The notes beneath the pieces are model-generated. The model did no database searches, was not told the origin of the DNA, and saw only the letters and a list, made by a program, of their open reading frames with translations. The position numbers and the translations under genes are program-made. This document shows positions 1 through 8,510 of a stretch of DNA of 64,000 bases, piece after piece. Source of the stretch: Photobacterium lutimaris (GTDB taxonomy: Bacteria; Pseudomonadota; Gammaproteobacteria; Enterobacterales; Vibrionaceae); assembly GCF_003025555.1 (NCBI RefSeq), contig NZ_PYMH01000002.1, forward strand, positions 714,630-778,629, in the 5' to 3' direction. Each line of letters starts with the position of its first letter. Position 1 is the first letter of the stretch.

Positions 1-222
1 TGCCAGCCACTCACCGTAAATCGTCAGCTCGCCAGCTGTGAGCTTATCATGGGCATAGTAGCCTTCGACCCCTTCATAGTGGTGGGCATCGGGTTCAATA
101 AAAGGAAAGTGCGGTAGGGACTGGAGGGTGCGGATACGTTCCGGTGAATAGATCCAATGAGTACCCATGCTGGCAGCATCTGCGACGAGGGCTCCCATCA
201 AGGCTGCATAACGTTGTGCCAT
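1..222 (-). CDS. ADP-ribosylglycohydrolase family protein, N-terminal part (gene runs off the window)
   Basis: Seventy-four codons are open from an ATG at 222 to the window edge, preceded by a good ribosome site (AAAGGATGAG). The N-terminus reads MAQRYAALMGALVADAASMG followed by THWIY, typical of the first helix of DraG/ADP-ribosylglycohydrolase proteins (GA-L--DA-G), which remove ADP-ribose from proteins or small molecules using two Mg ions. The metal-binding acidic clusters lie further downstream and are not visible, so activity cannot be judged. The family call rests on this short segment only. Confidence 0.6.
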   Translation of the reverse strand, partial: MAQRYAALMGALVADAASMGTHWIYSPERIRTLQSLPHFPFIEPDAHHYEGVEGYYAHDKLTAGELTIYGEWLA

Positions 223-303
223 ATTCTCATCCTTTCATGAGCTACACGCGATGCAATAAGCTTATACCAAACTGAACAAAATTCTGACCCAGCGACAAGA
301 AAT

Positions 304-328
304 AAAAAACCCGCCGTAAAGGCGGGTT
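304..328 (-). terminator. Rho-independent terminator, probably of satP
   Basis: The stem AACCCGCC / GGCGGGTT (308-315 with 321-328) has a GTAAA loop and a run of A on the plus strand (U in a minus-strand transcript). It lies beyond the MITE-like element that separates it from satP, so the element may have landed between the gene and its terminator. Confidence 0.7.
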
Positions 329-329
329 A

Positions 330-545
330 TATACCCAAGCTACTTCAAGATGTAGATTCAGCGAGAATTTATAAGCTTATAGACAAGGCATTGTTTTGAA
401 GATCTAGTGACTCTAAATCAAGAAACAATAACGATGTATAGAAGCTTAGAAAACTCGCCCTTCGGGAGGGTGTCAGCGCATTCACTCCTTCGTTGAATGC
501 GCTGACAACCCTCTGAATCCTGCACCTTGAGGTAACTTGGGTATA
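330..545. mobile_element. MITE-like element, 216 bp, with TATACCCAAG terminal inverted repeats
   Basis: The left end is TATACCCAAGCTACTTCAAG and the right end, read in reverse complement, is TATACCCAAGTTACCTCAAG: imperfect inverted repeats of about 20 bp. Inside is another long palindrome (roughly 446-514, with GTCAGCGCATTC and GAATGCGCTGAC arms). There is no ORF. Ends of this type are common in Vibrio and Photobacterium genomes. Related ends recur at 13656-13690 and 20326 in this window. It is probably a non-autonomous element or folded repeat. Confidence 0.7.
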
Positions 546-567
546 ACAATCAGCGATTAGCTAAATA

Positions 568-1155
568 TTACGCAGCAGCTTTAAGTGCCTTGTCTTTTTT
601 CAGCTCGCCAACAGGCAGGATAGTACGGCCGTATTCGTTGTTCAGTACCTGCGCCATTGCGAAGTAAATCGCACTTGCACCACAGATGATGCCTTCGAAG
701 CCTGCGATAGTACCGATTAGCGCGCTGCCAGTGAAATCACGTGCTGCTAGCAGGAAGAACAGGACGGTTAGAGAACCGAATACAAATTGCTTAGCACGTG
801 GGTAGCACAGTGAACCGATGAACATAAAGCCTGTGAAGATGCCCCATAGAAGTAGGTACCAACCCATGAAGCTAGCAGGGCTAGCAGGCAGACCCATGTA
901 CGGCATAACAATCAGACCAACCAGTGTCAGCCAGAACAGACCGTAAGAAGTGAATGCTGTGGTACCAAACGTATCACCACGCTTGAAGCACATCATGCCT
1001 ACGATAACTTGGCTCAAGCCACCGTAAAAAATACCCATAGCTAGGATCATCGAATCAATTGGGAAAAAGCCCGCATTGTGGATGTTCAGAAGGATGGTAG
1101 TCATACCAAAGCCCATAAGACCTAGTGGTGCTGGGTTAGCTAATTTCGTAGACAT
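568..1155 (-). CDS. satP: Acetate/succinate uptake transporter, SatP (GPR1/FUN34/YaaH family)
   Basis: 195 residues, close to E. coli SatP (188). The N-terminal NPAPLGL family signature (residues 7-13) is present and the rest is six hydrophobic segments, as expected for an inner-membrane proton-coupled acetate permease. FFPID after the first segment also fits the family. The ATG is preceded by TAGGAG/GAGGAAAAC. The gene is monocistronic, with the MITE-like element immediately downstream. The role is uptake of acetate for scavenging. The identification is secure at family level; the substrate is inferred from the family. Confidence 0.88.
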   Translation of the reverse strand: MSTKLANPAPLGLMGFGMTTILLNIHNAGFFPIDSMILAMGIFYGGLSQVIVGMMCFKRGDTFGTTAFTSYGLFWLTLVGLIVMPYMGLPASPASFMGWYLLLWGIFTGFMFIGSLCYPRAKQFVFGSLTVLFFLLAARDFTGSALIGTIAGFEGIICGASAIYFAMAQVLNNEYGRTILPVGELKKDKALKAAA

Positions 1156-1587
1156 GTTTTCCTCAAATAGGAGTGGTTCAACAAAAATGATAAAAATTAA
1201 AATATGGGTGCATCAATCAATGCGCGGCGAATTCTAAAGGACGAAGACAGGCAAATCAAGCCATAAGCCGTGCAAAACTTAACCAAACTCAAAAAAAGTT
1301 TTAATTTTCCACTTTTCTGTAAAGCAATTTTTAATCACCAATCATGAATAAGTGTTAATAAATGTAATCCTATAGAGTATAAACAACACTCAAAACCCAA
1401 TAAAAATAAAATAAATCATACACTTAAAACAACCACCAGCATCCAACCCTGTCATAAAGTGTCATAACACGGCATTTTGTGTGCCTACTGTCCTATCTCG
1501 CCATGAGTCTAGGCTTCGGGCAAAAAAAAGCAGCATAAATGCTGCTTTTTCAGGCGTATTGACTTTCAACTCAAGAGGAAGGAGTGA
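1156..1587. other. Intergenic region upstream of satP
   Basis: About 430 AT-rich bases with no convincing gene. It should hold the satP promoter (minus strand) and, at 1522-1550, the terminator of the lipoprotein gene to the right. The short plus-strand open frame starting at 1481 overlaps the terminator and the lipoprotein gene and is not credible. Confidence 0.6.
1522..1550 (-). terminator. Terminator of the lipoprotein gene
   Basis: The stem AAAGCAGCAT / ATGCTGCTTT with a short loop is flanked by eight A on the plus strand, which is a U tract for the minus-strand transcript. It lies about 40 bp past the stop codon. Confidence 0.8.
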
Positions 1588-2865
1588 TCATATTTCCTTA
1601 CCCTCATCCTCTTCATTCGCCGCGACTGCAACAGCACTGCTATTACTTTCAGCCTCACCCGCTTGCTTAACCGCATTCATGTGCGCAGGCCGTGCTTCCA
1701 ACTCGCCAGTATTGAGCAACCCTGTGGCTTGCTGATCTTGCAACGGAACCGCTGGTACTGGTGGAATGGCCGATAACTGTGCTTGCAGCTTGGCTATTTG
1801 TTGATTCTGCTTTTCGATCAACCCCTTTAGGGTCTCAAGCTGAAGCTGTTGCTGATTGGGTTTCGCCTTGCGCTTGACCAACTCATATTGCTGGCGTGTA
1901 TCAGCAGCATCCGAACTTAATCGCTTGGCTTGCTCTGCCAGCGGTTGGTCACGCAAGTCGGAATCATTGAGCGCCTTAGAAATACCAAGCATCTTCCCTT
2001 CAATGGCAAGAATATAATTCTCATATTCATCACGGTTACGATCACGAAGGTATTTCACCTCCTCGGCAATATGCGCAGCATGGGCCAGTTCAAACTCGAT
2101 GCTAGAAACGACCTGGTTGATAGCATCAAAGGCTCGTGGTTGATTATCGATTAAGTCCTTACCTGCTTTAATTTCATCTTCCACCGTTGAATAACTGAGC
2201 GGAGCATAATAGCGGACATCTTCTCGGCGCAGCTGGCGCAGTGCTTCCTCTTGTGGGGCAATATAGATACGCTTTATCACCCTCACTTCCAAACTGTGGG
2301 CACGTGATAGGAATTCAGTCTGCTCTTCGCGAGCCCGATTGAGGTTGCCCCGAGCCACAAAGGAAAATAAATTGCTATAAAAACGGTTGAGCCGAACAAA
2401 CTCACTGCGATAGTGGGCATTGGCATCAATCGAATTCAGGTAGGCCAATTGAGTCATTGCCGGCTCCAAGACCCTGTCGGCAATTTTTTTGAGATCCACC
2501 AATTCGGTATAATTGCTCTTTACTGCCTCTATGTCATTGTAGAAACGATCCAGATACGTCACGGAAGAGAAAAGTGAATAACTTTGATTGGCTAGGTCTG
2601 GCGAAGATTGAATATCTTTGAAGAGATTGTCGGCGCGCTGCCAACTTTCCATCATAGTGGTATATCTTTCCGGGGCATAAAGCATTAGCCCCTCTGCGTC
2701 GACAAGGGTATTGCGCCAATGGCGGTGAATTTTATCAGCAGACTGAAGTACGCTTTCAACATTCACTTCCGTTGATAATCCGTTGTCATTATCTGGCGTG
2801 CTTGCACAACCAGCGAGCAAAGCAGCCAATAATGCCATGCTGGCTACTTTCCCAACATACTTCAT
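1588..2865 (-). CDS. Uncharacterised helical outer-membrane-type lipoprotein
   Basis: 425 residues. A lipoprotein signal peptide is clear: basic start, hydrophobic core, then the lipobox LLAGC with the lipidated Cys at residue 20 followed by ASTPDN (no Asp at +2, so outer-membrane sorting is likely). The remainder is predicted to be almost entirely helical, with a coiled-coil stretch near residues 338-366 (repeated Leu/Gln heptads) and a Pro/Ala/Glu-rich acidic tail. I do not recognise a catalytic domain. The gene is alone, with its own terminator. Long helical lipoproteins of this type occur in vibrios without a defined role; an envelope-structural function is a guess. Confidence 0.7.
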   Translation of the reverse strand: MKYVGKVASMALLAALLAGCASTPDNDNGLSTEVNVESVLQSADKIHRHWRNTLVDAEGLMLYAPERYTTMMESWQRADNLFKDIQSSPDLANQSYSLFSSVTYLDRFYNDIEAVKSNYTELVDLKKIADRVLEPAMTQLAYLNSIDANAHYRSEFVRLNRFYSNLFSFVARGNLNRAREEQTEFLSRAHSLEVRVIKRIYIAPQEEALRQLRREDVRYYAPLSYSTVEDEIKAGKDLIDNQPRAFDAINQVVSSIEFELAHAAHIAEEVKYLRDRNRDEYENYILAIEGKMLGISKALNDSDLRDQPLAEQAKRLSSDAADTRQQYELVKRKAKPNQQQLQLETLKGLIEKQNQQIAKLQAQLSAIPPVPAVPLQDQQATGLLNTGELEARPAHMNAVKQAGEAESNSSAVAVAANEEDEGKEI

Positions 2866-3083
2866 AAATATGTGTTCCGATTCTTTTTCCAGCCAGAGAG
2901 ATTGTTCAGGCCGGTTATTATTGTCTTTTCTCTCGATATTCTATCTGACTCACTGTTTTATAAAAAGTTCATCGGCTTGTTTTATCGAGTTTTGAACAAA
3001 ACTTGACATAAGGTCAACTTTTTCGCGCATATTACCGTCAGGTTTTGCCATCTGATCAAGCCGCATCAAAGTGTCAGGCAATA

Positions 3084-3806
3084 TTATTTTAGGCTAAATC
3101 CTTGGCCTTCAATAAACTGTTTCATAAATGGACGGGCTTCTTTATTCAGGGTCCCAGAAATTTGCTCACTCCAAGACATATCTTTACTGCCGCCAGAACG
3201 GTGTTGGTAATATTTCCTAACATGCTGGTCGTAGCAGGCCAGTATCTCCCGGTTTAACGGGGCATAACTGTTTTCGTGCACGACAAGCGACCGGGGAAGA
3301 CGGGGTTTGATCTCCGGTGATTGGGCCGGATGGCCAAGGCAGAGGCCAAATAACGGCAGTACATGTTTAGGTAGGGATAATAGCGAAGAAACGTTATCGG
3401 GATTATTTCTCAAACCACCAATATATACCCCCCCCAACCCCAGAGACTCCGCCGCCAAGAGGCTATTCTGGGCCATTAACGCCGCATCGACGGCACCAAT
3501 TAAGGTTTGTTCACTGAAACCCAGTTTTGCTTCAGGGTAAATCTGTTGATGACGATTGTAATCAGCACAAAAGACAAAAAATTCGGCTGCACTGGCGACA
3601 TATTCCTGACCGCCAGCATATTGTGCCAACAGCAACCGCTTTTCATGGTCTGTTACCCGAATAATACTGACACACTGAATGAAGCTAGATGATGACGCTG
3701 CAATAGCACAATCCAAAATGGTATGACACTGACGTTCATTTATCGGTTCAGACGTGAATTTTCGGATAGAGCGGTGCTGCAGAATGGTTTCAATCGTCTG
3801 GTTCAT
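3084..3806 (-). CDS. nfsA: Oxygen-insensitive NADPH nitroreductase NfsA
   Basis: The chosen ATG at 3806 gives 240 residues, exactly the E. coli NfsA length, and has AGGGAT upstream. A frame extension to 3833 adds nine unrelated residues. FMN-binding family motifs are visible: HRSIRKFT near the N-terminus, SSSSFIQ, AAEFFVFCADYNRH, AAESLGLGGVYIGGLRNN, and LPLFGLCLGHP. It reduces nitroaromatics and quinones by two-electron transfer from NADPH. grxA and ybjL lie close by in this window, as they do around nfsA in E. coli, which supports the assignment. Confidence 0.95.
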   Translation of the reverse strand: MNQTIETILQHRSIRKFTSEPINERQCHTILDCAIAASSSSFIQCVSIIRVTDHEKRLLLAQYAGGQEYVASAAEFFVFCADYNRHQQIYPEAKLGFSEQTLIGAVDAALMAQNSLLAAESLGLGGVYIGGLRNNPDNVSSLLSLPKHVLPLFGLCLGHPAQSPEIKPRLPRSLVVHENSYAPLNREILACYDQHVRKYYQHRSGGSKDMSWSEQISGTLNKEARPFMKQFIEGQGFSLK

Positions 3807-3926
3807 ACATATCCCTATAACAGTGAGCCTCACGGTGACTACACCACTTTATCATAGGTGCCCGCTTTGACCCACCGCTATACCTTATCCGCCTGTAAAT
3901 CGGTATTAGGAATACCGCATTGCCAT

Positions 3927-5132
3927 TTAATTCTCCTGACTATACAGGTCATCAGTGGTCATTGCGTTCTGTGCTTTACATGGGCATATTTGATTGAGAA
4001 TACTTAGCAATCGCTCTTTGTTCAGTGGCAACGGATTCCCCTTAATGGAGTTGGAGAGTAATGCATCTTCAGCCACCTCATCAAACATCACATTACAGAA
4101 GCCATACTCAGTCACAGACGGTAAATTCAAGCGCTTGAGTGTCCGCTTAGTCCAGTCAATACCGTCAATGATTTCTGCATTCATCCGGCCCGTCAGAATA
4201 CAAGCCAGTTGGCGGTAACGGTTGAGAACATCGGCTCTGCCCGCCTCGCGCGCGGCCAAGACATTTTCCTGCATAACATATGGGGCCAATTGAGCGGTGA
4301 TCAAACCATGGGGTGCGTGCAACCGGCCCCCCAGTGAAGAGGCGAGTCCGTGAGCGGCTCCCAATTTGGCATTCGCCAGCGCCATACCGCCCAGCATAGC
4401 GGCAAAGGCCATATCCGATCGGGCACGGGGATCGTCATCTTCACAGGCAGCCAAAATAGCACCTGACAGCCGTCTCAGACCTTCCTCACACACCATATCG
4501 GTTAATGGGTTGGGTTCGCCGCAGACATAGGACTCCATCAAGTGGGTAAAGGCATCCATCCCGCAGCAGCCTGACATGACCGGCCCCATGCCGTAGGTCA
4601 AAGTAGGATCAACAATTGCCAGGTCCGGCAACATCTCAGGGCTACGCAGGCCGACTTTGACATTTTCCTGGGCCGAGCGGAGCACCGCACTCTTGCTGAC
4701 TTCCGACCCCGTACCTGCGGTGGTAGGAACGGCAATAAACGGAATAGGCTTGGCCTGCAACGGCACGTTACGCCCAACAACCTCTACGTAGTCATAGACA
4801 CTGCCTTGGTTGGGAATTAACGCGGCCAAGGCCTTCCCAGCATCAAGTACGCTTCCCCCACCAATCGCCAGCACCATATCGGGCCGGAATTTCCGCCCCA
4901 TCGCCGCCATCTCTTCCACCATCGCAATCAAGGGCTCGCCATGCACTGCCACTTGCTGATAACGCATCCCCTGCTGCTTGAAATAACTGATCAATGGTTC
5001 CGCTCGGACACTGTCCCGCCCCGTCACAAGCAGCACACTGTAGCCAAACTGGTTTAACGTCGACAGCGAGTTATTCAGTGCGCCTTCTCCGAATATAATC
5101 CGGGTGGCCGTCATAAACTGGAACATAAACAC
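3927..5132 (-). CDS. Iron-containing alcohol dehydrogenase (group III)
   Basis: 401 residues, normal for the family. The N-terminal Rossmann-like half contains the nucleotide-binding GGGSVLDAGKA. Next come PTTAGTGSE and the metal-binding region with GMDAFTHLMESY (Asp and His ligands) and AAHGLASSLGGRLHAPHG (two further His ligands). Expected chemistry is reversible NAD(P)-dependent oxidation of an alcohol. The substrate cannot be read from sequence. The tail after residue 375 has Cys-Pro-Cys and is not obviously conserved. Start choice is uncertain among Met1, Met3 and Met7. It is encoded alone, upstream of and divergent from grxA. Confidence 0.88.
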   Translation of the reverse strand: MFMFQFMTATRIIFGEGALNNSLSTLNQFGYSVLLVTGRDSVRAEPLISYFKQQGMRYQQVAVHGEPLIAMVEEMAAMGRKFRPDMVLAIGGGSVLDAGKALAALIPNQGSVYDYVEVVGRNVPLQAKPIPFIAVPTTAGTGSEVSKSAVLRSAQENVKVGLRSPEMLPDLAIVDPTLTYGMGPVMSGCCGMDAFTHLMESYVCGEPNPLTDMVCEEGLRRLSGAILAACEDDDPRARSDMAFAAMLGGMALANAKLGAAHGLASSLGGRLHAPHGLITAQLAPYVMQENVLAAREAGRADVLNRYRQLACILTGRMNAEIIDGIDWTKRTLKRLNLPSVTEYGFCNVMFDEVAEDALLSNSIKGNPLPLNKERLLSILNQICPCKAQNAMTTDDLYSQEN

Positions 5133-5418
5133 TCCATTACGTATTTTTGTTTAATTATGATCGAGTGTGACCCTCTGCCTATTCCTGTTTTTGATTCTGA
5201 GCAACTTTTCACCATTGAATACCAGTATCGTGACCATAACCTGCTGGCTGTCACACTTCATCCCAAGCAACATAACGCCTCCATTTAAGCTTGTATGCCC
5301 GGTACACCGGTGGATTTATCTTCAATCGGTTTTGTCTATAACAGCAAGAGATAAATCCCTCTTTCTCATCCCAGCCAGTCACGTTATAGTAACTGCATCA
5401 AATTTAAGGAGAGACGTT

Positions 5419-5682
5419 ATGTTCGTTGTTATTTTTGGCCGTCCTGGTTGCCCATTCTGTGTTCGTGCAAAAGATCTGGCTGACAAGCTAAAAGAAGAAC
5501 GCGAAGGTTTTAACTACCGTTACGTTGATATCCACGCTGAAGGCATCAGTAAAGCTGACTTGGAAAAAACGGTTGGCAAGCCTGTAGAAACAGTACCTCA
5601 AATCTTCATCGACCAAGAGCACATCGGTGGCTGCACAGAATTCGAAGCATATGCGAAAGAAAACCTAGACTTGTTTCAGTAA
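5419..5682 (+). CDS. grxA: Glutaredoxin 1, GrxA
   Basis: 87 residues from an ATG preceded by AAGGAGA. The longer open frame upstream of it is not homologous and is rejected. The active site is CPFC (E. coli has CPYC), and the glutathione-binding TVPQIF and the GG-TEFEAY region are present. It is a cytosolic glutathione-dependent disulfide reductase, serving ribonucleotide reductase among others. A strong terminator follows at once, so it is transcribed alone. Its position beside ybjL and near nfsA is conserved with enterobacteria. Confidence 0.95.
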   Translation: MFVVIFGRPGCPFCVRAKDLADKLKEEREGFNYRYVDIHAEGISKADLEKTVGKPVETVPQIFIDQEHIGGCTEFEAYAKENLDLFQ

Positions 5683-5714
5683 GCACTAAGCAACAAGTTT
5701 GGTAACATTTTTTT

Positions 5715-5743
5715 AAAAAGGCTGAAATATCAGCCTTTTTTAT
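5715..5743 (+). terminator. grxA terminator
   Basis: The stem AAAAGGCTGA / TCAGCCTTTT with loop AATA is followed by a T run, about 30 bp after the grxA stop. Confidence 0.85.
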
Positions 5744-5881
5744 TATCTTAAGCTTTATTTGCCAGCAAATTAATTCGAAAAATTTCTGTTAATAACGATC
5801 ATTTTCGGTATGCCACCAACCTAAAATCAGCTAGAATTTCGTCACTTTTATTGCTGGTCCCTCGTTGCGGAAAAAACTGTA

Positions 5882-7564
5882 GTGAACATCGATGTCGCCG
5901 CCCTTCTCCATCAGAATGATATTCTGTTGCTCTTTGTTGTACTTGCTGTTGGCCTGTCGGCCGGAAAAATACGCATAGCGAATATGCAATTAGGTAACTC
6001 TATCGGAGTTCTCATCACTGCCCTTCTTTTTGGTAATGCCGGTTTTACCTTTGACTCCGAGGCGTTGAATATCGGCTTTATGCTGTTTATTTTCTGCGTT
6101 GGTATTGAAGCCGGTCCTAACTTCTTCGGCATTTTCTTCCGTGATGGTAAACATTATTTAATGCTCGCGCTGGTGGTGATTCTTTCAGCGATTGTCATTA
6201 CGGTGACCATGAGCAACTATCTAGGTCTCGGCTTAGGCTTGAGTACTGGTTTAATGGCGGGCTCACTGACAGCAACACCGATATTGGTCGGGGCAAAAGA
6301 TGCTCTGGCCAGTGGGTTATCCAATATCTCAGATCCTGACAGTATTCAGCAGATCATCGACAGTATCAGTGTTGGCTATGCCATGTCTTATTTAGTTGGT
6401 TTGGTCAGTGTCATTATGCTGGCCAAATTGATGCCAAAACTGCAAAAGCAAAACTTGGCCGAATCATCTCAACAGATCGCCCGTGAACGCGGGATCGGTG
6501 AAAGTGCCCAGCGCAAGGTCTACCTGCCAATTATCCGAGCCTATCGGGTTGGCCCCGAGCTGATCAACTGGATTGATGGCCGTAACCTGCGCGAACTGGG
6601 TATCTACCGCCAAACCGGTTGCTACATCGAACGGATTCGCCGAAATGGCATTTTAGCGAATCCCGATGGTGATGCTATCTTACAGGAAGGCGATGAGATC
6701 GCGCTGGTGGGCTATCCAGATAGCCATGCCCGCTTGGATCCGAGCTTTCGTAACGGCAAAGAGGTTTTCGACCGTGATCTGCTCGACTTGCGTATTGTCG
6801 AAGAAGAAATCGTGGTTAAAAACGACAGTATTGCGGGTAAGCGTCTGTCAGAGCTAAACCTATCGGAATACGGCTGCTTCCTCAACCGCGTAGTCCGTGC
6901 CCAGATAGAAATGCCAATGGATCATAATATCCTGCTGAGCAAGGGAGATATTCTTCAAGTTAGTGGCGAGAAGAGCCGTGTACTCGGGCTCGCCGAGCGA
7001 ATTGGTTTTATCTCGGTACATAGCCAGATTGCTGACCTGTTGGCTTTCTGCTGTTTCTTTATCATTGGCTTGCTGGTCGGTACCATCACCATGACTTTCG
7101 GGCAGATTGCCTTTGGTCTAGGTAGCGCAGCCGGTTTGCTTGTGGCAGGGATCACCCTTGGCTTTCTGCGGGCCAACCACCCGACTTTCGGCTATGTACC
7201 TCAGGGCGCACTGAACATGACCAAAGATCTCGGCCTGATGGTCTTTATGGTCGGCATTGGCTTGAGTGCCGGCTCCAACTTATTCGACTCGTTATCGCAA
7301 GTCGGCTTGGCGGTGTTCTCGGCAAGCCTGATGGTGAGCGTGATCCCGGTTGTACTGGCTTACCTGTTTGGGGCCTATGTGCTCAAGATGAACCGCGCCT
7401 TACTGTTTGGGGCGATTATCGGTGCCCGCACCTGTGCACCGGCAATGGATATGATTAATGAACATGCCCGCAGTACCATTCCAGCGCTTGGCTATGCCGG
7501 CACCTATGCCATCGCCAACGTCCTGCTGACCATTGCCGGGACACTGTTTGTGATCCTCAGTTGA
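5882..7564 (+). CDS. ybjL: YbjL-type transporter, aspartate:alanine exchanger (AAEx) family
   Basis: 560 residues, starting at GTG. Architecture: an N-terminal membrane block of about five to six segments, two central cytoplasmic TrkA-C (RCK-C-like) domains at about residues 205-375, and a C-terminal membrane block. Long stretches resemble E. coli YbjL, for example [33 protein letters not shown] text and [12 protein letters not shown]. The family includes AspT antiporters, but the substrate of YbjL is not established. It has its own terminator. The neighbourhood with grxA is conserved. Confidence 0.9.
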   Translation: MNIDVAALLHQNDILLLFVVLAVGLSAGKIRIANMQLGNSIGVLITALLFGNAGFTFDSEALNIGFMLFIFCVGIEAGPNFFGIFFRDGKHYLMLALVVILSAIVITVTMSNYLGLGLGLSTGLMAGSLTATPILVGAKDALASGLSNISDPDSIQQIIDSISVGYAMSYLVGLVSVIMLAKLMPKLQKQNLAESSQQIARERGIGESAQRKVYLPIIRAYRVGPELINWIDGRNLRELGIYRQTGCYIERIRRNGILANPDGDAILQEGDEIALVGYPDSHARLDPSFRNGKEVFDRDLLDLRIVEEEIVVKNDSIAGKRLSELNLSEYGCFLNRVVRAQIEMPMDHNILLSKGDILQVSGEKSRVLGLAERIGFISVHSQIADLLAFCCFFIIGLLVGTITMTFGQIAFGLGSAAGLLVAGITLGFLRANHPTFGYVPQGALNMTKDLGLMVFMVGIGLSAGSNLFDSLSQVGLAVFSASLMVSVIPVVLAYLFGAYVLKMNRALLFGAIIGARTCAPAMDMINEHARSTIPALGYAGTYAIANVLLTIAGTLFVILS

Positions 7565-7623
7565 CGGCCATTGACCAACTAACCTGTGGTTTTACAGCCT
7601 CATAGGCACAAGACAAAATAACA

Positions 7624-7658
7624 TGCCCCCAGCACACTCTTGCTGGGGGCATTTTTTT
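7624..7658 (+). terminator. ybjL terminator
   Basis: The stem TGCCCCCAGCA / TGCTGGGGGCA with loop CACTCT is followed by seven T. Confidence 0.9.
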
Positions 7659-7835
7659 GCTTAACAGACAAGTGGCGAGTCAGCACAGATTCAGTCCCTA
7701 TCATCTAAGCTATAAAGAGCTAAATTCTCCGTATATCCCTGATTAGCACCACAAATTGCTAGGAAATATTCGCCACCTCTTACTCTATTCAGTATATTGG
7801 TTGAATAGAATGAAAAACTATTGGTAATCAAAACT

Positions 7836-8510
7836 ATGCGTATCCTTATTGTTGAAGACGACCCGATTCTGAGCCACCACTTAAAATCCCAACTGAGTGA
7901 AATGGGCCATCAGGTCCAGTGTGCCGCTACGGCAGAAGAAGGTCTCTTCTTTGCCCAAGATTACCCAAACGATGTGGCTATCGTTGATATCGGCCTACCC
8001 GATCGTGATGGTATCAGCCTGATCAAAGATATGCGCGAGAAAGGTTTACGCCTGCCAATCCTGATTCTGACTGCCCGCTCAAACTGGCAAGACAAAGTCA
8101 CTGGGCTTGAGGCCGGTGCCGATGACTACCTGGTTAAACCGTTCCAGAAAGAAGAAATGGTCGCGCGACTCAGTGCTCTGGTCCGCCGCAGTGCAGGCTT
8201 TGTCAAGCCAGAGATGACTGCCGGTGATATCCGTGTCGACCTGCTGGCCAAGCAAGTCTTTATCCAGGAGAATCTGCTTGAGCTAACCGCATTTGAATAT
8301 GACTTGCTGGAATACCTGATGCGCCATAGCCGCCAGGTCGTCTCCAAACAACGCCTGCTGGATGTACTTTACGAAGATCAGGAAGGTGATCCAAACACTA
8401 TCGAAGTCATGATCAGCCGCTTGCGTAAGAAGTTCACCAATAATGGGCAGGATAACCCGATTTCAACCATCCGTGGCCAAGGCTATATTTTCGAGCTTCA
8501 AGCGCAATAA
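7836..8510 (+). CDS. OmpR-family response regulator, PhoP/CarR(VprA)-like
   Basis: 224 residues from the ATG at 7836; an in-frame TTG at 7821 is less likely. The receiver domain has the acidic pair EDD at 7-9, phosphoacceptor Asp51 in VAIVDIGLPD, and the conserved Lys in YLVKPF. The C-terminal winged helix has LTAFEYDLLEYL and STIRGQGYIFEL. Similarity to E. coli PhoP is clear across the length (HHLK, SWQDKV-type, VMARMQAL-type segments), and it also resembles V. cholerae CarR/VprA, which controls lipid A modification. It overlaps the kinase gene by one base (TAATG), so the pair is co-translated. The ribosome site is weak. Confidence 0.85.
   Translation: MRILIVEDDPILSHHLKSQLSEMGHQVQCAATAEEGLFFAQDYPNDVAIVDIGLPDRDGISLIKDMREKGLRLPILILTARSNWQDKVTGLEAGADDYLVKPFQKEEMVARLSALVRRSAGFVKPEMTAGDIRVDLLAKQVFIQENLLELTAFEYDLLEYLMRHSRQVVSKQRLLDVLYEDQEGDPNTIEVMISRLRKKFTNNGQDNPISTIRGQGYIFELQAQ

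Noticed and set aside
5167..5418. N-terminal extension of the grxA frame
   Set aside because: Not glutaredoxin-like; the ATG at 5419 has an ideal ribosome site and gives the family's length.
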